Below, piece after piece: positions 20,352-33,030 of a stretch of DNA of 64,000 nt. Within the stretch, counting starts at the first letter, position 1, and every line of letters starts with the position of its first letter. The translations under genes and the position numbers were made by a program. The stretch is taken from contig CM041465.1 in NCBI GenBank assembly GCA_023213395.1, positions 32,619,741 to 32,683,740 on the forward strand. Direction: 5' to 3'. Under the pieces are notes generated by a model. It did not search any database. It was not told the DNA's origin and saw nothing but the letters and a program-made list of their open reading frames with translations. This stretch comes from Cycas panzhihuaensis (lineage: Eukaryota; Cycadophyta).

Positions 20352-20690
20352 GGATGCTATGTCAAAAGAAAGTATAGAAGTAGATGAAGAGACTACAACA
20401 AGAACTCTAATACATCTAATAAGAGCTAATTCTACTCAGGAAAATAGTTCAGCAAATCAAGAACTGAGATACTTGTAGGAATGGTCTTTAACTCATCGAC
20501 CAAAGAGAATGATCCATCCTTTATACTAAAGGGAATTAACCTAAACCTGATGGGGTGTGGGGGTACTAGAGGTAAACACTCAAGATTCCTTGCCATCAAA
20601 TCATTGGGTGATTTAGATGGACCTATACTCTTTGTTGTCTCTACCATGTTTATCGTTCTCTTGGTGTCACCACTTTTGGGAGGTGGGTAA
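20352..20690 (-). pseudogene. Element G: linker between gag and protease
   Basis: The minus strand is open for 71 codons at 20432-20647 and contains ISVLDLLNYFPE, a motif that in Tat/Ogre elements lies between gag and protease. It continues with stops toward the protease. Confidence 0.6.
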
Positions 20691-21178
20691 GCTTGGTTAC
20701 TAATTTATTTAGTGGAAGGATTCATGGGAGTAGTAGTCTTCTTCAATGAATTAGAACCTGAAGGCTCATCTTCATCATCTTAAACCTAATTTTCCTTGCT
20801 TTTAATATCTTTATTTGCTTTATCATTATGTTGAGGTAAAGGATCTTTATAGATCATTTGATCTTGGGATGACTTAGAGGAGCGATTTAATTAAACATTT
20901 GTATTTTAAGTGATAGTTTGAACCATGTGGTATTTTCTTCTATCATGGGTATTTGTTTAATGATACACGTACCATTTTATCTTTTTGAATGGAGGAGGAG
21001 GTAAAGGAGGAGCTTATTTCTTCCTTCCTTTAGTAAGATAGATTACTTTTATTTCTTAAGAGGGTTAACTCTAAGAAGGACCATTAACATGTAACCTGGT
21101 GTTAATTACATGCTTCAACAATCTGATAGAAGACATTAGGTGATCATAGGTAGGTTTAGGATAGGAATGCTTCATTGA
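20691..21178 (-). pseudogene. Element G: decayed gag C-terminal region
   Basis: Lys- and Pro-rich minus-strand sequence with many stops between the gag domain and the linker to protease. No zinc knuckle can be made out. Confidence 0.4.
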
Positions 21179-21710
21179 TTAACCAATTTCTTTAAAAAGA
21201 ATAGGTTTCCTAACCTTCTTAATTCCTACTTGAATCTCAAATATTTCTAAAGCTAAACAATAATCAACAAATTCTTCATAGGTTTGAGGGCCAAGTTTTA
21301 GAACTTCAAGATGTACATATAGCCTCAAAGCACTAATAAACAGATCAAATAGGAGACTAGGATCAAGATGAGAATGGTAAGCATATACTTGGTCTTGAAA
21401 CCTTCTCACAAAATCTCTAGAGGTTTCATTGTGGTTTTGTTTGATAGCTGAAAGAGACTTAATGCCTAATTTGAATGGTCTTGCTACATCAAAATAGTTG
21501 ATAAAAGAATCAACTGATTGTTGAAATGAGACAACAAAAGTTGAAGGAAGTCAATAAAATCATTTTAAGGCATCACCTTGAAGTGACTTAGGGAACAGGT
21601 ATATCATGATATAATCATACATCATGAAATCTACACAAGCAAGTGCAAACACTTGTATATGAGAACAAGGATCCTAAGAAGAGTCACCTGAGAATTTAGG
21701 CAACTTAGGA
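21179..21710 (-). pseudogene. Element G: retrotransposon gag domain
   Basis: From about 21710 down on the minus strand: LPKFSGDS, FMMYDYIMIYLFPKSLQGDALK, VDSFINYFDVARPFKLG, then open for 77 codons (21179-21409) with RRFQDQVYAYHSHLDPSLL and QTYEEFVDYCLALE. This is the Retrotrans_gag pattern of Ty3/Gypsy. A few stops interrupt the first half. Confidence 0.82.
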
Positions 21711-22901
21711 AGGAATAGAGGCATGAGAAATAAAAGGACCTCATATGAAAAAGGAGATTTCATATAAACAAGAAAAGGTTTCCTTTTCCTTAATGTAGTA
21801 GGACATTGAGGCAAGGATGATGGATAAGGAATAGAGGAAGGAATATGTTATTATTATTATTGTTGTTGTAGAATAACATAGGATGGGAAAATAGATGAAG
21901 GATTAAACCAAGCTACAAGGTTAACCATAGAGTTAGTTAGAGGCATAGGATACTGTAGAAAGATGGGATTGAATTAAGGGGAAGATAATAGTTGTGAAGT
22001 AGTCCTAGGAATATATAATGAAAAAGTAGGATTGGTAACTCCTAAAACTTGAGATAGACTGATTGAGGTATGAGGAAGAATGAGGCAAGTATAAGAAATA
22101 TGTTAGGAAGAGGGGGGCCACATTAAGTGTCTAGGAGAAGATGCTTGAGGTCTAACACCTTATCATAAAACTAAATGGGATGTGTTAAGTGGCAATTAAA
22201 TCAAGGATGAAAGAGGATGAGAAGGGACAACCCTAGTAATATAGGAACAAATAGGTCATAAACTTGCTAAAGGTAAAACCACTTGACTCGAGGTAGGAAC
22301 ATGAGAAGGATTAGGGTTACAATGGATAGAAATAGTAGTAGTACCTTCATGTGTAAAAGGTATGGTACAAGGAGAATGGGTCTAAACTTCCAACTGAGAA
22401 GGAAAGGGAAGAGGCTGGGAATCAATTGACTTATGATCTTTCACCTCCTCTAAAGGAAGAGCATGAGGTCTTAATGAAGGTCTTGGTGAAGGAGGGTGGA
22501 AAAGTAGAGGAGATCAAATGACATTAGGGGAAATTAAAGGTTCAACTTGAATTGACTCATACTCCTCACACAAATGATCAAATTGATTATGATATGGTAA
22601 GGATGCCATGGGATGAGTCTCTAGATAGAATGGATCTTAATATCTAGGAATATGAAGTGGAGTAAGAATCTTAGTAAGAATTAGCTCAAAATATAATGGA
22701 TGTGTTTAAATAAGAAGTGGTTCTTTTTATACAAAAAAAGGATCTACAAAAGAAGATCAGCATGAAATTGAGAGGGTTCAGGATACCCTTACTCCATTGG
22801 TATTTTATATAGCTGAGTTGAATATTCATAAGGGTAAATATAAGTGTCACGAGCATGATATTCTGAATATTTAACATAAGATGATGAAACTTCTTGATCA
22901 A
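21711..22901 (-). pseudogene. Element G: region upstream of gag, Ser/Pro-rich remnants
   Basis: Short minus-strand open stretches rich in Ser, Pro and His (for example SPRPSLRPHALPLEEVKD near 22470) separated by stops. This may be the N-terminal extension of gag or an extra upstream frame of the kind found in Ogre elements; the assignment is uncertain. Confidence 0.4.
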
Positions 22902-24736
22902 GATGTGAAGGTTCTATTTAAAGGTTAGGCAAGAGGCCTTAAAGCCTTAAAGATCAACTAAGAGTGGATGTTGTATTTTCCATCACTTTAACAAGAGAAC
23001 AAATGGTAGTTCCCTAGTATAGTCATAAGAAAGATGGTATGTCTTAGATGAACCTAAACAAAATATCTCTCAATCAATGGAATGTCTTCTTTTATTTCAA
23101 ATCTAGACTAGGATATATAAAGTCTAAGAGGATCTAAGTAACCACATTTATCCAACTCCTAAGAAGGAGTATTTACCTGGTTATACTACTTAATAAGAAT
23201 GTAATTGAATAAAAGAATGAAAAGATAGGATATATAAGGGTGATTCAATCCACTAGCCTACACAATTAGGTGAAGGAATTCTAAGTTTGGAGATACTCTT
23301 ATAATGTCTCTTGTGTCCTTCTTAAGGACTTCTTTCATTTGATTCTTTCAACCTTTAAAGTTTTACTTGAATGAAGAAAAAGGGCTAGGCAATATTAAAG
23401 GTTTTCTTTCTTGTTCTTTTCCCTTTTCTTTTTGTGTTTTCTACTTTTTTTAATAAAAAATGAAATAAAAGACAATCAATGAGATGATAAAATCAATCCA
23501 CTTAATTTTCAAAACACAAATAAGGGAGCTTAACACACATGTAATATGTTTTTCTCTCTTTTTTTTTTTGTTTTCTTAGATGAAACACACTAAAAATAGG
23601 AATATAAAACTAACTCATTTAAATGTAACACACATCTTTTCAATTAAAAAAAAAAAAAACTATCATGAAATGCAACTAATTCCACTTACAACTATTCATA
23701 TAAATTCATAAGAAATCCAACAACATGCAATGTTAATATGAGGTTTTTCATTCCAATTACAAGCTATTTTTCTTTTGGATAATATTTCTATAATGAAAAG
23801 AGATATTTTTAAAGATTAACTACTACTATTATGAATGAGTTTTAGATCATAAACAATGCATACAATCAATTATATCTTGTCAAAATCCTCAAATACAAGC
23901 AACAAGCCAAAGGACAAAGAAGTTCTATTATAATTGGAGTGTGTTAGGCTTTACAGGGATCCTTGAACCTCTTATGATCTGATTTAAATCAAGTATATTT
24001 CATTCACAAATTTAGATTTCCTTTTTAAAGTAAAAGAATAAACCAAAGAGTGAAATCAAATAAGACCAATACTATGACTTCTTTCCTATTTGAAAAATCT
24101 TGCCTCAGAATAACTCTTTTTCTTTCATTTAATCAAATTTCTCTAAACCCTTCCTTTAAAACCAACAAAGGAGAAAAATAAATAAATACCAGAGGCTAAA
24201 CTATAGCCACAAACAGGCCAAAAGGACAGTAAGCCACTTGGAATTTGGACAACTATAGAAGAGTGGGGAAGAGAAGGTATTTTATAAGTGAAGAGATGAG
24301 TATTATTCACACTAGTCTTCTTGACCTTTCAGCCAAATTTCCAAGGCAAAAATGAGTACAAAATCATCAAAAATACTAGTAGAAAGAATAGGCAAATTCT
24401 AAGCATAGACAACCTATGATAAGTAATAAAATCATAAGAATTCTAAATAGAAAAGATATTACCAAGAATAGAGGAGATTTGAGGCTAAAACCCTTGAGAG
24501 AGATCAAGAAATTTGAAGAACCAACTATAAAAAATTGAATATCAATAAAACAACAACCTAAAACATCAAAATCTCCTCTTGATTTCACCCATTTACATCT
24601 CAAAGAATAGTTTTTTAAGTCACAATACTAGAAATATTTAAAATGTCTCCAAAAAAATGTCCAAAGAAACTCTAAATCTTTAACTCTAAGCTTTCTAATT
24701 TCCAATGATAGATAATAATCAAGTTAGTGTTCATTC
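22902..24736. other. AT-rich DNA upstream of element G gag, no gene seen
   Basis: It has poly-T and poly-A runs (23559-23569, 23646-23659) and no recognisable domain on either strand. It is probably leader of element G; no primer site or LTR boundary was found. Confidence 0.5.
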
Positions 24737-24951
24737 TATTAAATTTAAACACCACAATGGTAAGAGGTAAGAATGTATTATATCTTTATTATAAGAGGAA
24801 TCTTTCTTTTTATACATTAGATTAAACAACCATTATGTGGTTTATCGAAACCAATCATTTACATTAAATATAATAAGAGTTTAATAACATTATGCCCTTT
24901 TATTAATAAACCTATCCTAAGACTCCTAAGATAAAATATTACCCTCCAACA
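24737..24951 (-). repeat. 3' LTR of element H
   Basis: A 215-bp LTR, on the plus strand from TATTAAATTT to CCCTCCAACA. The terminal TG is mutated to TA. Confidence 0.92.
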
Positions 24952-24964
24952 CTCTCTCTTAATG
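24952..24964 (-). other. Polypurine tract of element H
   Basis: On the minus strand ACATTAAGAGAGAG runs into the LTR start TGTTGG. Confidence 0.8.
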
Positions 24965-26460
24965 TTTTGTCTTTCCTAATCCCATCATTTCTCTAAGCAA
25001 TTGAAACCTATCTTTTCTAAGGGATTTTGTCAAAATATCAGCAACTTGGTTTGTTGTAGAATAGTACACTAGATCAACCTCTTTATTCTACACTTTATCT
25101 CAAATGAAGTGATGGTGTACTTTTATATATTTTCTTTATGCATGCATAATGGGATTTCTAGCTAATTTTATTATACTCTAATTATCACATAATAAGGTGG
25201 TTGGTCCTTTTTCTAGTTGGTTCAAGTCCATGAGTAACTATTTAAGTTAGAGTGCTTCACATATTGCATTAATTGTTGATTTGTAATATACTTCCATTGA
25301 TGAAAGTGCAATAGTTGGTTGTTTTTTATTGCACTAGGAAATGGATGTTGAACCTAAGAAGAAGCAATATCCACTAGTAGATCTTCTGTCTCCTTTGTTA
25401 CTTGCCCAATTAGAATCATAGTATCTAAGTAATTATGTTGATTTCTCTTTGGTGAATACTAATTTCAGATCCATAGTTTCTTTAAGGTGTCTATGTACTC
25501 TTTTTATTGCTTTCCAATGTCTCATCCTTAGTTCCTGCATGTATCTAGATAACAAACCTACTGAATATAAAATATTAGGTCTTGTGGCAGTTAAGTAGAT
25601 TAAGCTTCCAATTAGCTACTTGTAGAGAGTGTTGTTCATAGTTGATTCACCTTATTTTAGGACTAAATTACAATTTACCTCTATTGGCATTACATAACCA
25701 TTATAACTCTCCATTTAAAATTTGAAAAGAAAATATTTAATATATTTGGTTTGTGACAACATGATTGAGTTTTCATTTTATTCAACTTTTATTCCTAGAT
25801 AATAACTCAGGGAGCCCAAATCTATCATTTCAAAGTTTTTTTCCAATTGATTTTTTATATATGAGATTGATATGATATCATATCCTATGAGTATCATATC
25901 ATCAACATATTACAATGATTGATATATACCTTTTATTTCTTTTTACATAAAGACTAGAATCAGAACTACACCTGTGGAAGCCATTTTGAGCAGATGTTTG
26001 TCTAACTTAGCATACTAGGATGTAGGAGCCTATTTCAATTTATACAAAGCATTCTTGAGTTTATATACCATATGTTCTTATCCCTATTTGATATAACCCT
26101 CTGGTTATTGCATGTAAACTTTTTCCTCTAGTTATTCTGTGCTGCTAGTATAATCACTATTCACACAGTATTTAGTTTGGCCACAGGAGAGAAAGTTTCA
26201 TCAAAATTAATTATGATTATCTGAGTATATCCTTTTGCTACAAGTCTTACTTTGAATTTCTTAATTTCTTAATTTTCTCCTTCTTTTACCTTGTATACCC
26301 ATTTGCAGTTAATGGCTGGTTTATTTGGAGGTAGTTCCACTAGATCTCAAGTTTGCTTTTTGACAATGGCATCCATTTTTGCATCTATTGTTGACCTCCA
26401 TTTCATATATTTCCTTATTTCTTCAAATGACTAATGTTCTATTCTACTGAGAAGAGCTTG
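24965..26460 (-). pseudogene. Element H reverse transcriptase and RNase H, heavily decayed
   Basis: On the minus strand the RT start ([36 protein letters not shown]) is near 26300. The catalytic region around 25910 is split by frameshifts. The RNase H end (YYSTTNQVADILTKSL) is near 25050. Stops occur every few dozen codons, clearly more than in A. Confidence 0.82.
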
Positions 26461-27760
26461 ATGTTTCTTGCTCCAAGTTCTGTGTGTATATATGTCCCAT
26501 TTTCCTTCTTCTATTGTTTTGATGTACCATTTTGGGACCTTCTTCTCCCTTGGTTCCTCAACATTTATTTCTTCTTATGATTGTCCTTCTTTAGTAAGGG
26601 AAGAGAAATTTATCTCTTCTAAGTCAATTTTTGTAGTTACCTCAAAATTCTTAATCATGAAATTCCTTTTGGGGCTTAATGTTTGGTATTTCTTTAATTT
26701 TTTGAACCGAAGACTGTTCTCTATTTGAATTTCTTTATCAAAGACTACATCCCCACTTACATAGATTTTTTTTATCTTAGGATCTATGCACTTATATGAT
26801 TTTAAAATTTTATTGTACCTAATCATGATGCATTCTATGCTCTTTGAATCAAGTTTTGTCTAATTTTTATTTGGTACTTGAACAAATGCTTAATTACTAA
26901 AAATCTTCAAGTTACTTACATCAGGTTTTCTTCCAATCTATTTTCCTTCTAGAGTGATCTAATGTAGCACTATGATTAGGCATCAATTTATCAAATAGCA
27001 TGTTGTACTTATTACTTCAGCCCAGTAAGTTTTTGAGATCTGTTTGTCATGAATCATGCTATGTGCCATTTCCATAATTGTCCTATTTTTTATTCTTTGA
27101 CCTTATTTGACTAAGGCATTTAAGGAGTTGTCAGCTACCTTTGTATGCCTTTGGTTCTACAGTAGTTCATGAACTCTTTTGAAATATATTCACCACCATT
27201 GTCAGATTTGATACATTTAATTTTATATCCAGATTCTAGTTCTACTTCAGCCTTGAATTCTTTAAATGTATCAAATACATCTGACTTGTTATGAATAAAA
27301 TATACCCATACTTTTCTAGTGAAGTCATCAATGAGTGTAAAAAAATATCTAGATCCATTTATAAATAGTGGTGTTAAAGGACCACACAAGTTTGTGTGTA
27401 GTAATTCTAACTTTTATTAAGCATGCCATTCACTTGTTTTGAATGGAAAATGATATTATTTTCCAAATTATCAGCGTTTGCAAACAAAATATTCTAATGA
27501 AATGGAAGGAAGCCCATCAACTAGATTATTCTTTTTCATTATTTCTAATTTATCTAGTGGAAGATACCCATACTTCAAATTCCACACTTTATTACCATTT
27601 GAATTTCTAGCAGAAAGTGCTTTTACATCATTTAGACCAATAAGAACAAACAATAGTTTATAGAGATCATTATATTTTACCCCTTTGGCTATGATGACCC
27701 CATCATTCTTCATATCTAGTGCATAACACATACCTTTTTCATCAATTATGGTTCTCATAT
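26461..27760 (-). pseudogene. Element H GAG-pre-integrase and integrase
   Basis: Open minus-strand stretches: 27471-27758 (pre-integrase, NKVWNLKYGYLPLDKLEIM), 27135-27389 (integrase core, LIDDFTRKVWVYF and KSDNGGEYISKEF with the middle Asp intact) and 26575-26826 (C-terminal IN, KCIDPKIKKIYVSGDVVF). The first Asp and the Glu regions lie in broken stretches. Confidence 0.88.
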
Positions 27761-28020
27761 TTTTATTGCTCAGCTATGCAATAGGTAGGAGATTCATCTT
27801 TAATTTGGGTATAAGAAATATGTTACTAATTTTCCTTACATAACCTTGTAGATTCATAGTAATAGTACCTACTCCCTTGATGTTTAGAGTATATTTATCT
27901 CACAATTCGACTAATTTCTCTAAGGAGTAAGGTTTAATAGATTCAAACTAGTCTTCTCTATTTGTCATATGCCATGATGCCCCAGAGTTAATATATCATA
28001 CACCCTTCTCATGGAGACTA
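27761..28020 (-). pseudogene. Element H protease
   Basis: On the minus strand near 28000 the copia protease site reads YINSGASWHMTN, with the catalytic Asp changed to Asn (NSG for DSG). The sequence following it runs to the pre-integrase region. Confidence 0.75.
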
Positions 28021-28998
28021 GCTGACATAGTTGTAACAATGGTTGTCTCTTCTTCTTCCTCATCTAATTGCTCTTTGTTATAATTTCCTACAAGTCTCTT
28101 CCCTCTCTCGATCTCAACGTTTTATTAAAGAAATTGATATGGGTAATGTCCTCACTACCCACAATGATAACAAACATCAAATACATGGCACTAGCTTAAA
28201 AAGGTATATGATTCTACCATAGTTGAAGTGGACTTGAGCATCCCTTGGTGGATACATCCAACCACGTTCTCTATTTTCTAAGCATCTTCCATATGACATA
28301 GGCCTGGAATCCTATGTTCGTCCTCTACCTCTAAATTAACCTCGCCCCATTGATCCTCCTATGTTTAGCTTTGTTACAAAAGCATCTTCCAATCCTGCAT
28401 TGTCTTTATATCTCTTATTTCCTTGTTCTTGTCTCAACAACATTCTTGTTAGTTCATCAAGAGTCATTTCTTCAATTATGCTAGTGTTGGTTAAGGTGTT
28501 GATTATCATATCAAAGTTTTTTGGGAGTTTCCCTACTACCATTTCTACCACTTCTTTTTCAAAAATGTCAGAACCAGTTCTTAAGAGATCTTTCTAAATT
28601 ATAGTAACTTTATGAATAAAATTAGTTACTATTTATGTTTCTTTTATTAATAATTTGAATAGTTCCTCTTTCAAGGTTATGATTTTGGCTCTATTCCTTT
28701 GAGCATACAAATTTTCAAATGTTTTCTAAAATTGAGAATATGAATTGGATTTATCAGTATATATGAAAAGATGATCTAAAATTGACATTTTTAAGGTTAT
28801 TATTCCAATGTTATTTCTTTCATTTGAGTTTTTCTGAGCATCACCTTTAGTTTTAGGCATTTTCTCTTCACCAGTAGTTATTTCCCAAGTACTTTTTACA
28901 TATAGGAATGCTTCCATTTTAATCCTCCAGATGTGGTAGTTGTTTCCAATTAGTCTATTTGACTCATTAAATCCAAAAATAGAGGAGGCCATGATCAA
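28021..28998 (-). pseudogene. Element H gag
   Basis: The minus-strand ATG at 28992 (MASSIFGFNESNRL, then NNYHIWRIKMEAFL) is the same start as A and J gag. An open stretch at 28336-28551 carries PKNFDMIINTLTN and MTLDELTRMLLRQE, the conserved C-terminal gag segment. The RGRG and zinc-knuckle region further on is broken by stops. Confidence 0.85.
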
Positions 28999-29699
28999 CT
29001 AACAGAGAATGAGATTCCATTTCAAAAGATAGAGACTGGTTCGTATGAAAGATAGAGACTGGTTCGTATGAATGTACAGGGAGCTATACAAAATTTTATA
29101 TGGAACTAAAATTATATGGATAGAATAAAAAAGGGTCTCAACTTGAAGAACTTGTAAATGGGTATCCAGATCTATGGGTATGTTTTTGAATTTTATTTTG
29201 GACTGAGAGAAATGATAGAGAAAAGCCCTAAATCTACACGACTAGGGTTTTGACAAAAACTATTAAAATCTCACAAAGATCTAAATAAAAATCTATAAAA
29301 CTATATTTAATCTCTTCATATTAAATAGAGAGAGGGATTAGGATGACTAATACCTAGATTTTGAGCAGATTTTCTAAAAAAAAAGGAAAAAATAGCCCCC
29401 AAACCTACTCGCCTTAAAAAGTAGCCGAAAGCCCTTTGAAATGATCTTGAATCACATCAGTGCAGATGAAAGAAATGACGAGGAGACTGTGATCTACAAC
29501 CAAGGTAAATTTGGTGTGATTTTGATAACTTTAATTTTTTAAGATACGTATGATTGTATGATTCTATACCCTAGTCTATACACTAAAAAAAACTTTGTCT
29601 GATGCTTGTACTTGATGAGTATCTTAACCTCCTTCAACTGACTTTGATTAATTCTCCTCTTGATTTCTTAAAAATAAATTCTTCATAGGCAGAAAGGCT
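28999..29699 (-). other. Leader of element H
   Basis: About 700 bases between gag and primer site. A short tandem duplication (AAGATAGAGACTGGTTCGTA, at about 29025 and 29048) is present. No gene. Confidence 0.65.
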
Positions 29700-29720
29700 T
29701 GATAGCCTACTCCGATACCA
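29700..29720 (-). other. Primer-binding site of element H
   Basis: On the minus strand TGGTATCGGAGTAGGC directly follows the LTR end. It is a one-off variant of the plant copia site. Confidence 0.85.
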
Positions 29721-29935
29721 TGTTAAAGGCAAACACCATAATGGTGAGAGGTAAGAATGTATTGCATCTTTATTATGAGAGTAATCTCTCTTTTTATATA
29801 TTAGATTAAGTAATCTTTATGTGGTTTAATAAATCCAATCATTTACATTAAGTATAATGAGGGTTTAATAACATTACCCCCTTTTCTTAATGAACCTATC
29901 CTAAGACTCCTAAGATAAAACATTGCCCTCTAACA
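29721..29935 (-). repeat. 5' LTR of element H
   Basis: A 215-bp LTR, on the plus strand TGTTAAAGGC to CCCTCTAACA. On the minus strand a TATATAAAAAG promoter-like box lies near 29790-29800. Confidence 0.93.
29788..29802 (-). promoter_or_regulatory. Candidate TATA box in the 5' LTR of element H
   Basis: The minus strand reads TATATAAAAAGAGAG in the LTR interior. The 3' LTR has a slightly altered version. Confidence 0.4.
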
Positions 29936-32702
29936 CGTTCTAGGTATGTAAAGGATAAGTTTGCATCACTTCTAGGTAGCGGCATGCAAAATTCTGGTGT
30001 GTTGAATGAGTTTTGCATTCATAACAGTGAAAAACGTGATCGATCATATTTTTGGACTAATCAAAAATTTGAATTTATAGTAAAAATACAATCAATCACA
30101 TTTTTGGCAAGACCAAAAACACGATATGTCAGAAGATCAAAGTAGGTCATTAAAAGTCAAAAATTAATTTTTAACAATAAACTTAAGCATAAATGACTCC
30201 ATTAATGAAAAAAAGAGATCCAAACTTAATGAAAACAATAAACACAAGCCCAAAATTGATCAAAAAGACTAAATAAGGGTAAAATCAAGATAAAAATATA
30301 AAACAAAAGAGGTTCTAAAAGAATGAATGTATTAAAAATGATCATGAAGGAGGAAAGATTTTAGTGCTAAAAGTATCAATCCTTAGTAGGTGATATCATA
30401 ATCATACAAGAATCATCATTCATCATGCATCATCAATGAAGTCAATATAACATTTCATCAAAACATGGCCTAATGCAGTATAAAACTAACTTTATCATTT
30501 ATTTTCCCATGAAACCATACAAAAAATATGTCAAAAGTGATAAGGACAAATGAGAGGCTAGGTTTTGGTGAAACAATTACTATTTGAGTTTTCTAATTTT
30601 CTGATGAAATTTTTTAGTTTTCTAACACTCTTTTGACTTATCACATTTTTCACTATAGGTCATGCTTTTAAAGTTATCCAAAAACATGACATATCCCATA
30701 TAACATGGCCTCATTATAACAAATAATGTGACCTACTCACAGGTTATGTTTTTAGTGCATTTTAGGTCATATTTTTCACTATAGCTTGTATTTTTCACTA
30801 ATGATTTCATTTTTCATATTCACATACAAAACATATATATAACAAGAGGCTTCCTTTTCTCATCATATAGATGTTGGTTGTAAGAAACTACAACTTTGCC
30901 TTCCCATGGTTTTATGATTTCTATCCCTCCATTTTTTTCTTATAAAAATCCATCCATTTTTTTGAGAAGAGAAAGACAACATTTGGAGAAATGGAGTGTT
31001 ATTAGATTTGAGACTCATCCTTGTAACCTTCACAACCTTGAGAATGCTTGTTCAAAGCTTATTTGGGAACCATCTACTAAAGAAATCAAAGACTTCAAGC
31101 TGCTTACACTTCTATTCTTCTCTTGTATTCTCTTGGCTAGCTTTTCCTTCATATCTCACCTCTTTTTTCAAGTTCCATTCTCTATTCTCACTCCTTCTCT
31201 TCTCTCATCTCTTACTCCTTTTGCTTATTGTAACTAGTTATGAGTTCTAATTTGGAAGGGCTTGGAAAGCCAAGGCATTAATTTGAGGCATAATCCTACA
31301 TTCTCCTCACATGAATACTTCTTTATTAGTAAATTCATACATTTCATTTCAAGTTTATTTCCTATTCCTTATTGAATGGCTAGGTAGGTTTTATTTTTAG
31401 TTAATCTTGTAATATATATTAGATTTCTCTCATAATCTTTTTATTTATTATGAGTCTACTTATTCTTTGAGTTTCTATTCATGAGTGGGGAACTCCTAAG
31501 CCTTCAAGTTCCTACTTATAACCTAGAGAAAGCCCTATGCACTTAGCCTTTATGCTAAGGATCTCTCTATGGATGTGAGTGATTTGACTTAGGAGTATAG
31601 GATATAGTGGCTTAAACCCTTCTTCCATAGGGTTTAAAGCTCTTTTTTTCTCCTCTCTTTATCCTCCCATAATTTGCCAAGTGTAGTTGAAATGTTGTTA
31701 GGGTTATGAAGAGTATAATTAATTTTAAAAGAATGTTTCTAGGATAATCTTTCAATTATAAGGATTTTAATATATATTGTAGTAAGCACAACTATCTCAT
31801 TCACATTAGTGCTTTGATTGGATGGTGAATCTATTATTAAAAAACTCCTATAGTAAACAATTGTGAGGTTAACCTTTCTTTACATATTATTTCCTCCTTC
31901 CTTTGATTTTTCTTTCAGTAAAAAAATTATATATACAAAAGAAAAGAAAAAAAAAATCTAAAAAGGATGTCTCTTAAGTCACCATTATTGTTTTGTATTG
32001 CTTATTTGGGTGTTAAGTTGAAAACTTCCTTTTATTTTCTTTTCCTTAAAACAAAAAAGAGAAAAGTAACTAGGATAAGTATAATAACACCCAAAGGATC
32101 CTTCTTCTTTCTCTCTAAAGGTGTGTTGAAAGTAAATTTGATTTCTCTTTTCCTTTGTGTGTGTGCGTGTGTTAGAGAGAGAGAGAGAGAGAGAGTATAG
32201 TTGAACTATTTGCACTATTTAAGATCATATTAAGGTAGGTTAGTTATTTTGTGTTGGAGTGAGTTGATCTTTATTTATTGATTACATGTAAAACAAAGCT
32301 CTATTCTAGACCTGCATTTAAGATTTATGTTATCTTGTGCGGCACCCTTAAGTTAGGTCTCATCCCTTCGCTTATGACTTGTTTGATCGACTTGGACTTG
32401 ACATCTCTAGTGTATAAGCTTCTATTTTCTTGGGATTATTTTTTTCTTGTCATGTTCTAAACACCAAAGGTATTAGTTTATCATCACACTTTGGGCTGAG
32501 ACGAATCATTCCTCTTCATCTACATTCCTCTTCATCTATATTCACCTCTAAGTATAAGAACAATCTAAGATTAGATGTGGGCATCTTCGAGCTATGTATC
32601 TTCATGGGCAGATCATCATCAGGAGAAGGAGTCTCTAATAGTTGATCTTTGATAGGGTCATTAATTTAGGGTTCAATCTCTCATGGGTCCTTGCACTCAT
32701 CA
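29936..32702. other. Region between elements H and B', no recognisable gene
   Basis: AT-rich sequence that becomes continuous with the DNA left of H once H is removed. Short repeats of TATTTTTCACTATAG lie near 30650-30800. A 113-codon plus-strand frame (30896-31237) is hydrophobic and Ser/Phe-rich with no recognisable domain. It may be leader or LTR of element G; not proven. Confidence 0.5.
32154..32195. repeat. Compound microsatellite, GT then AG
   Basis: A GT run with one interruption (32154-32172) followed by an uninterrupted AG run of about 11 units (32174-32195). Confidence 0.9.
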
Positions 32703-33014
32703 TGAAAGAGGTTAATGTATCAAGGTCATTTGTGTAGATTAATTATGTGACCTTAGGATATATTATTAGTATTAGTCTCTTAATGAAATGTACTTTATGT
32801 GCATTTAGATGTAATTTCAGGTTTATGTCATTAGGTGGAAAAATCCTAACCCTAATGCTCACCCTCAATAATAAAACGAGAAATCTCAAGGAGGGAGTCA
32901 TTATTCATTCTCACCTCCAAGCTTACTCTCATATCTTGTTTCATCTTCTTTTTCATTCTCTATTTCCATTGTGTGCATGTGAGTGATTTATCTCCTAGAT
33001 CCATCATTCCTTCA
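32703..33014 (+). repeat. 5' LTR of element B'
   Basis: 312 bp, no indels against the other three B-family LTRs. It is closer to the 5' LTR of B (about 15 differences) than to its own 3' LTR (about 19). Confidence 0.96.
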
Positions 33015-33016
33015 TG

Positions 33017-33030
33017 TTGTATTAGAGCTA
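33017..33030 (+). other. Degraded primer-binding site of element B'
   Basis: TTGTATTAGAGCTA stands where B has TGGTATCAGAGCTA; two substitutions. Confidence 0.8.

Larger units (their letters stand above)
24737..29935 (-). mobile_element. Element H: Ty1/copia LTR retrotransposon, complete, heavily decayed
   Basis: Two 215-bp LTRs (24737-24951 and 29721-29935). The TSD is CATTC (24732-24736) against CGTTC (29936-29940), one mismatch. Minus orientation is shown by the primer site just left of the right LTR and the purine tract just right of the left LTR. Protein order on the minus strand is gag, PR, IN, RT, RNase H. Protein similarity and LTR style place it with A and J. Many stops. Confidence 0.93.

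Noticed and set aside
30896-31237. A 113-codon plus-strand frame between H and B'
   Set aside because: Low-complexity, Phe/Ser/Leu-rich, no domain, no neighbour or promoter to support it; overlaps another frame of similar quality.
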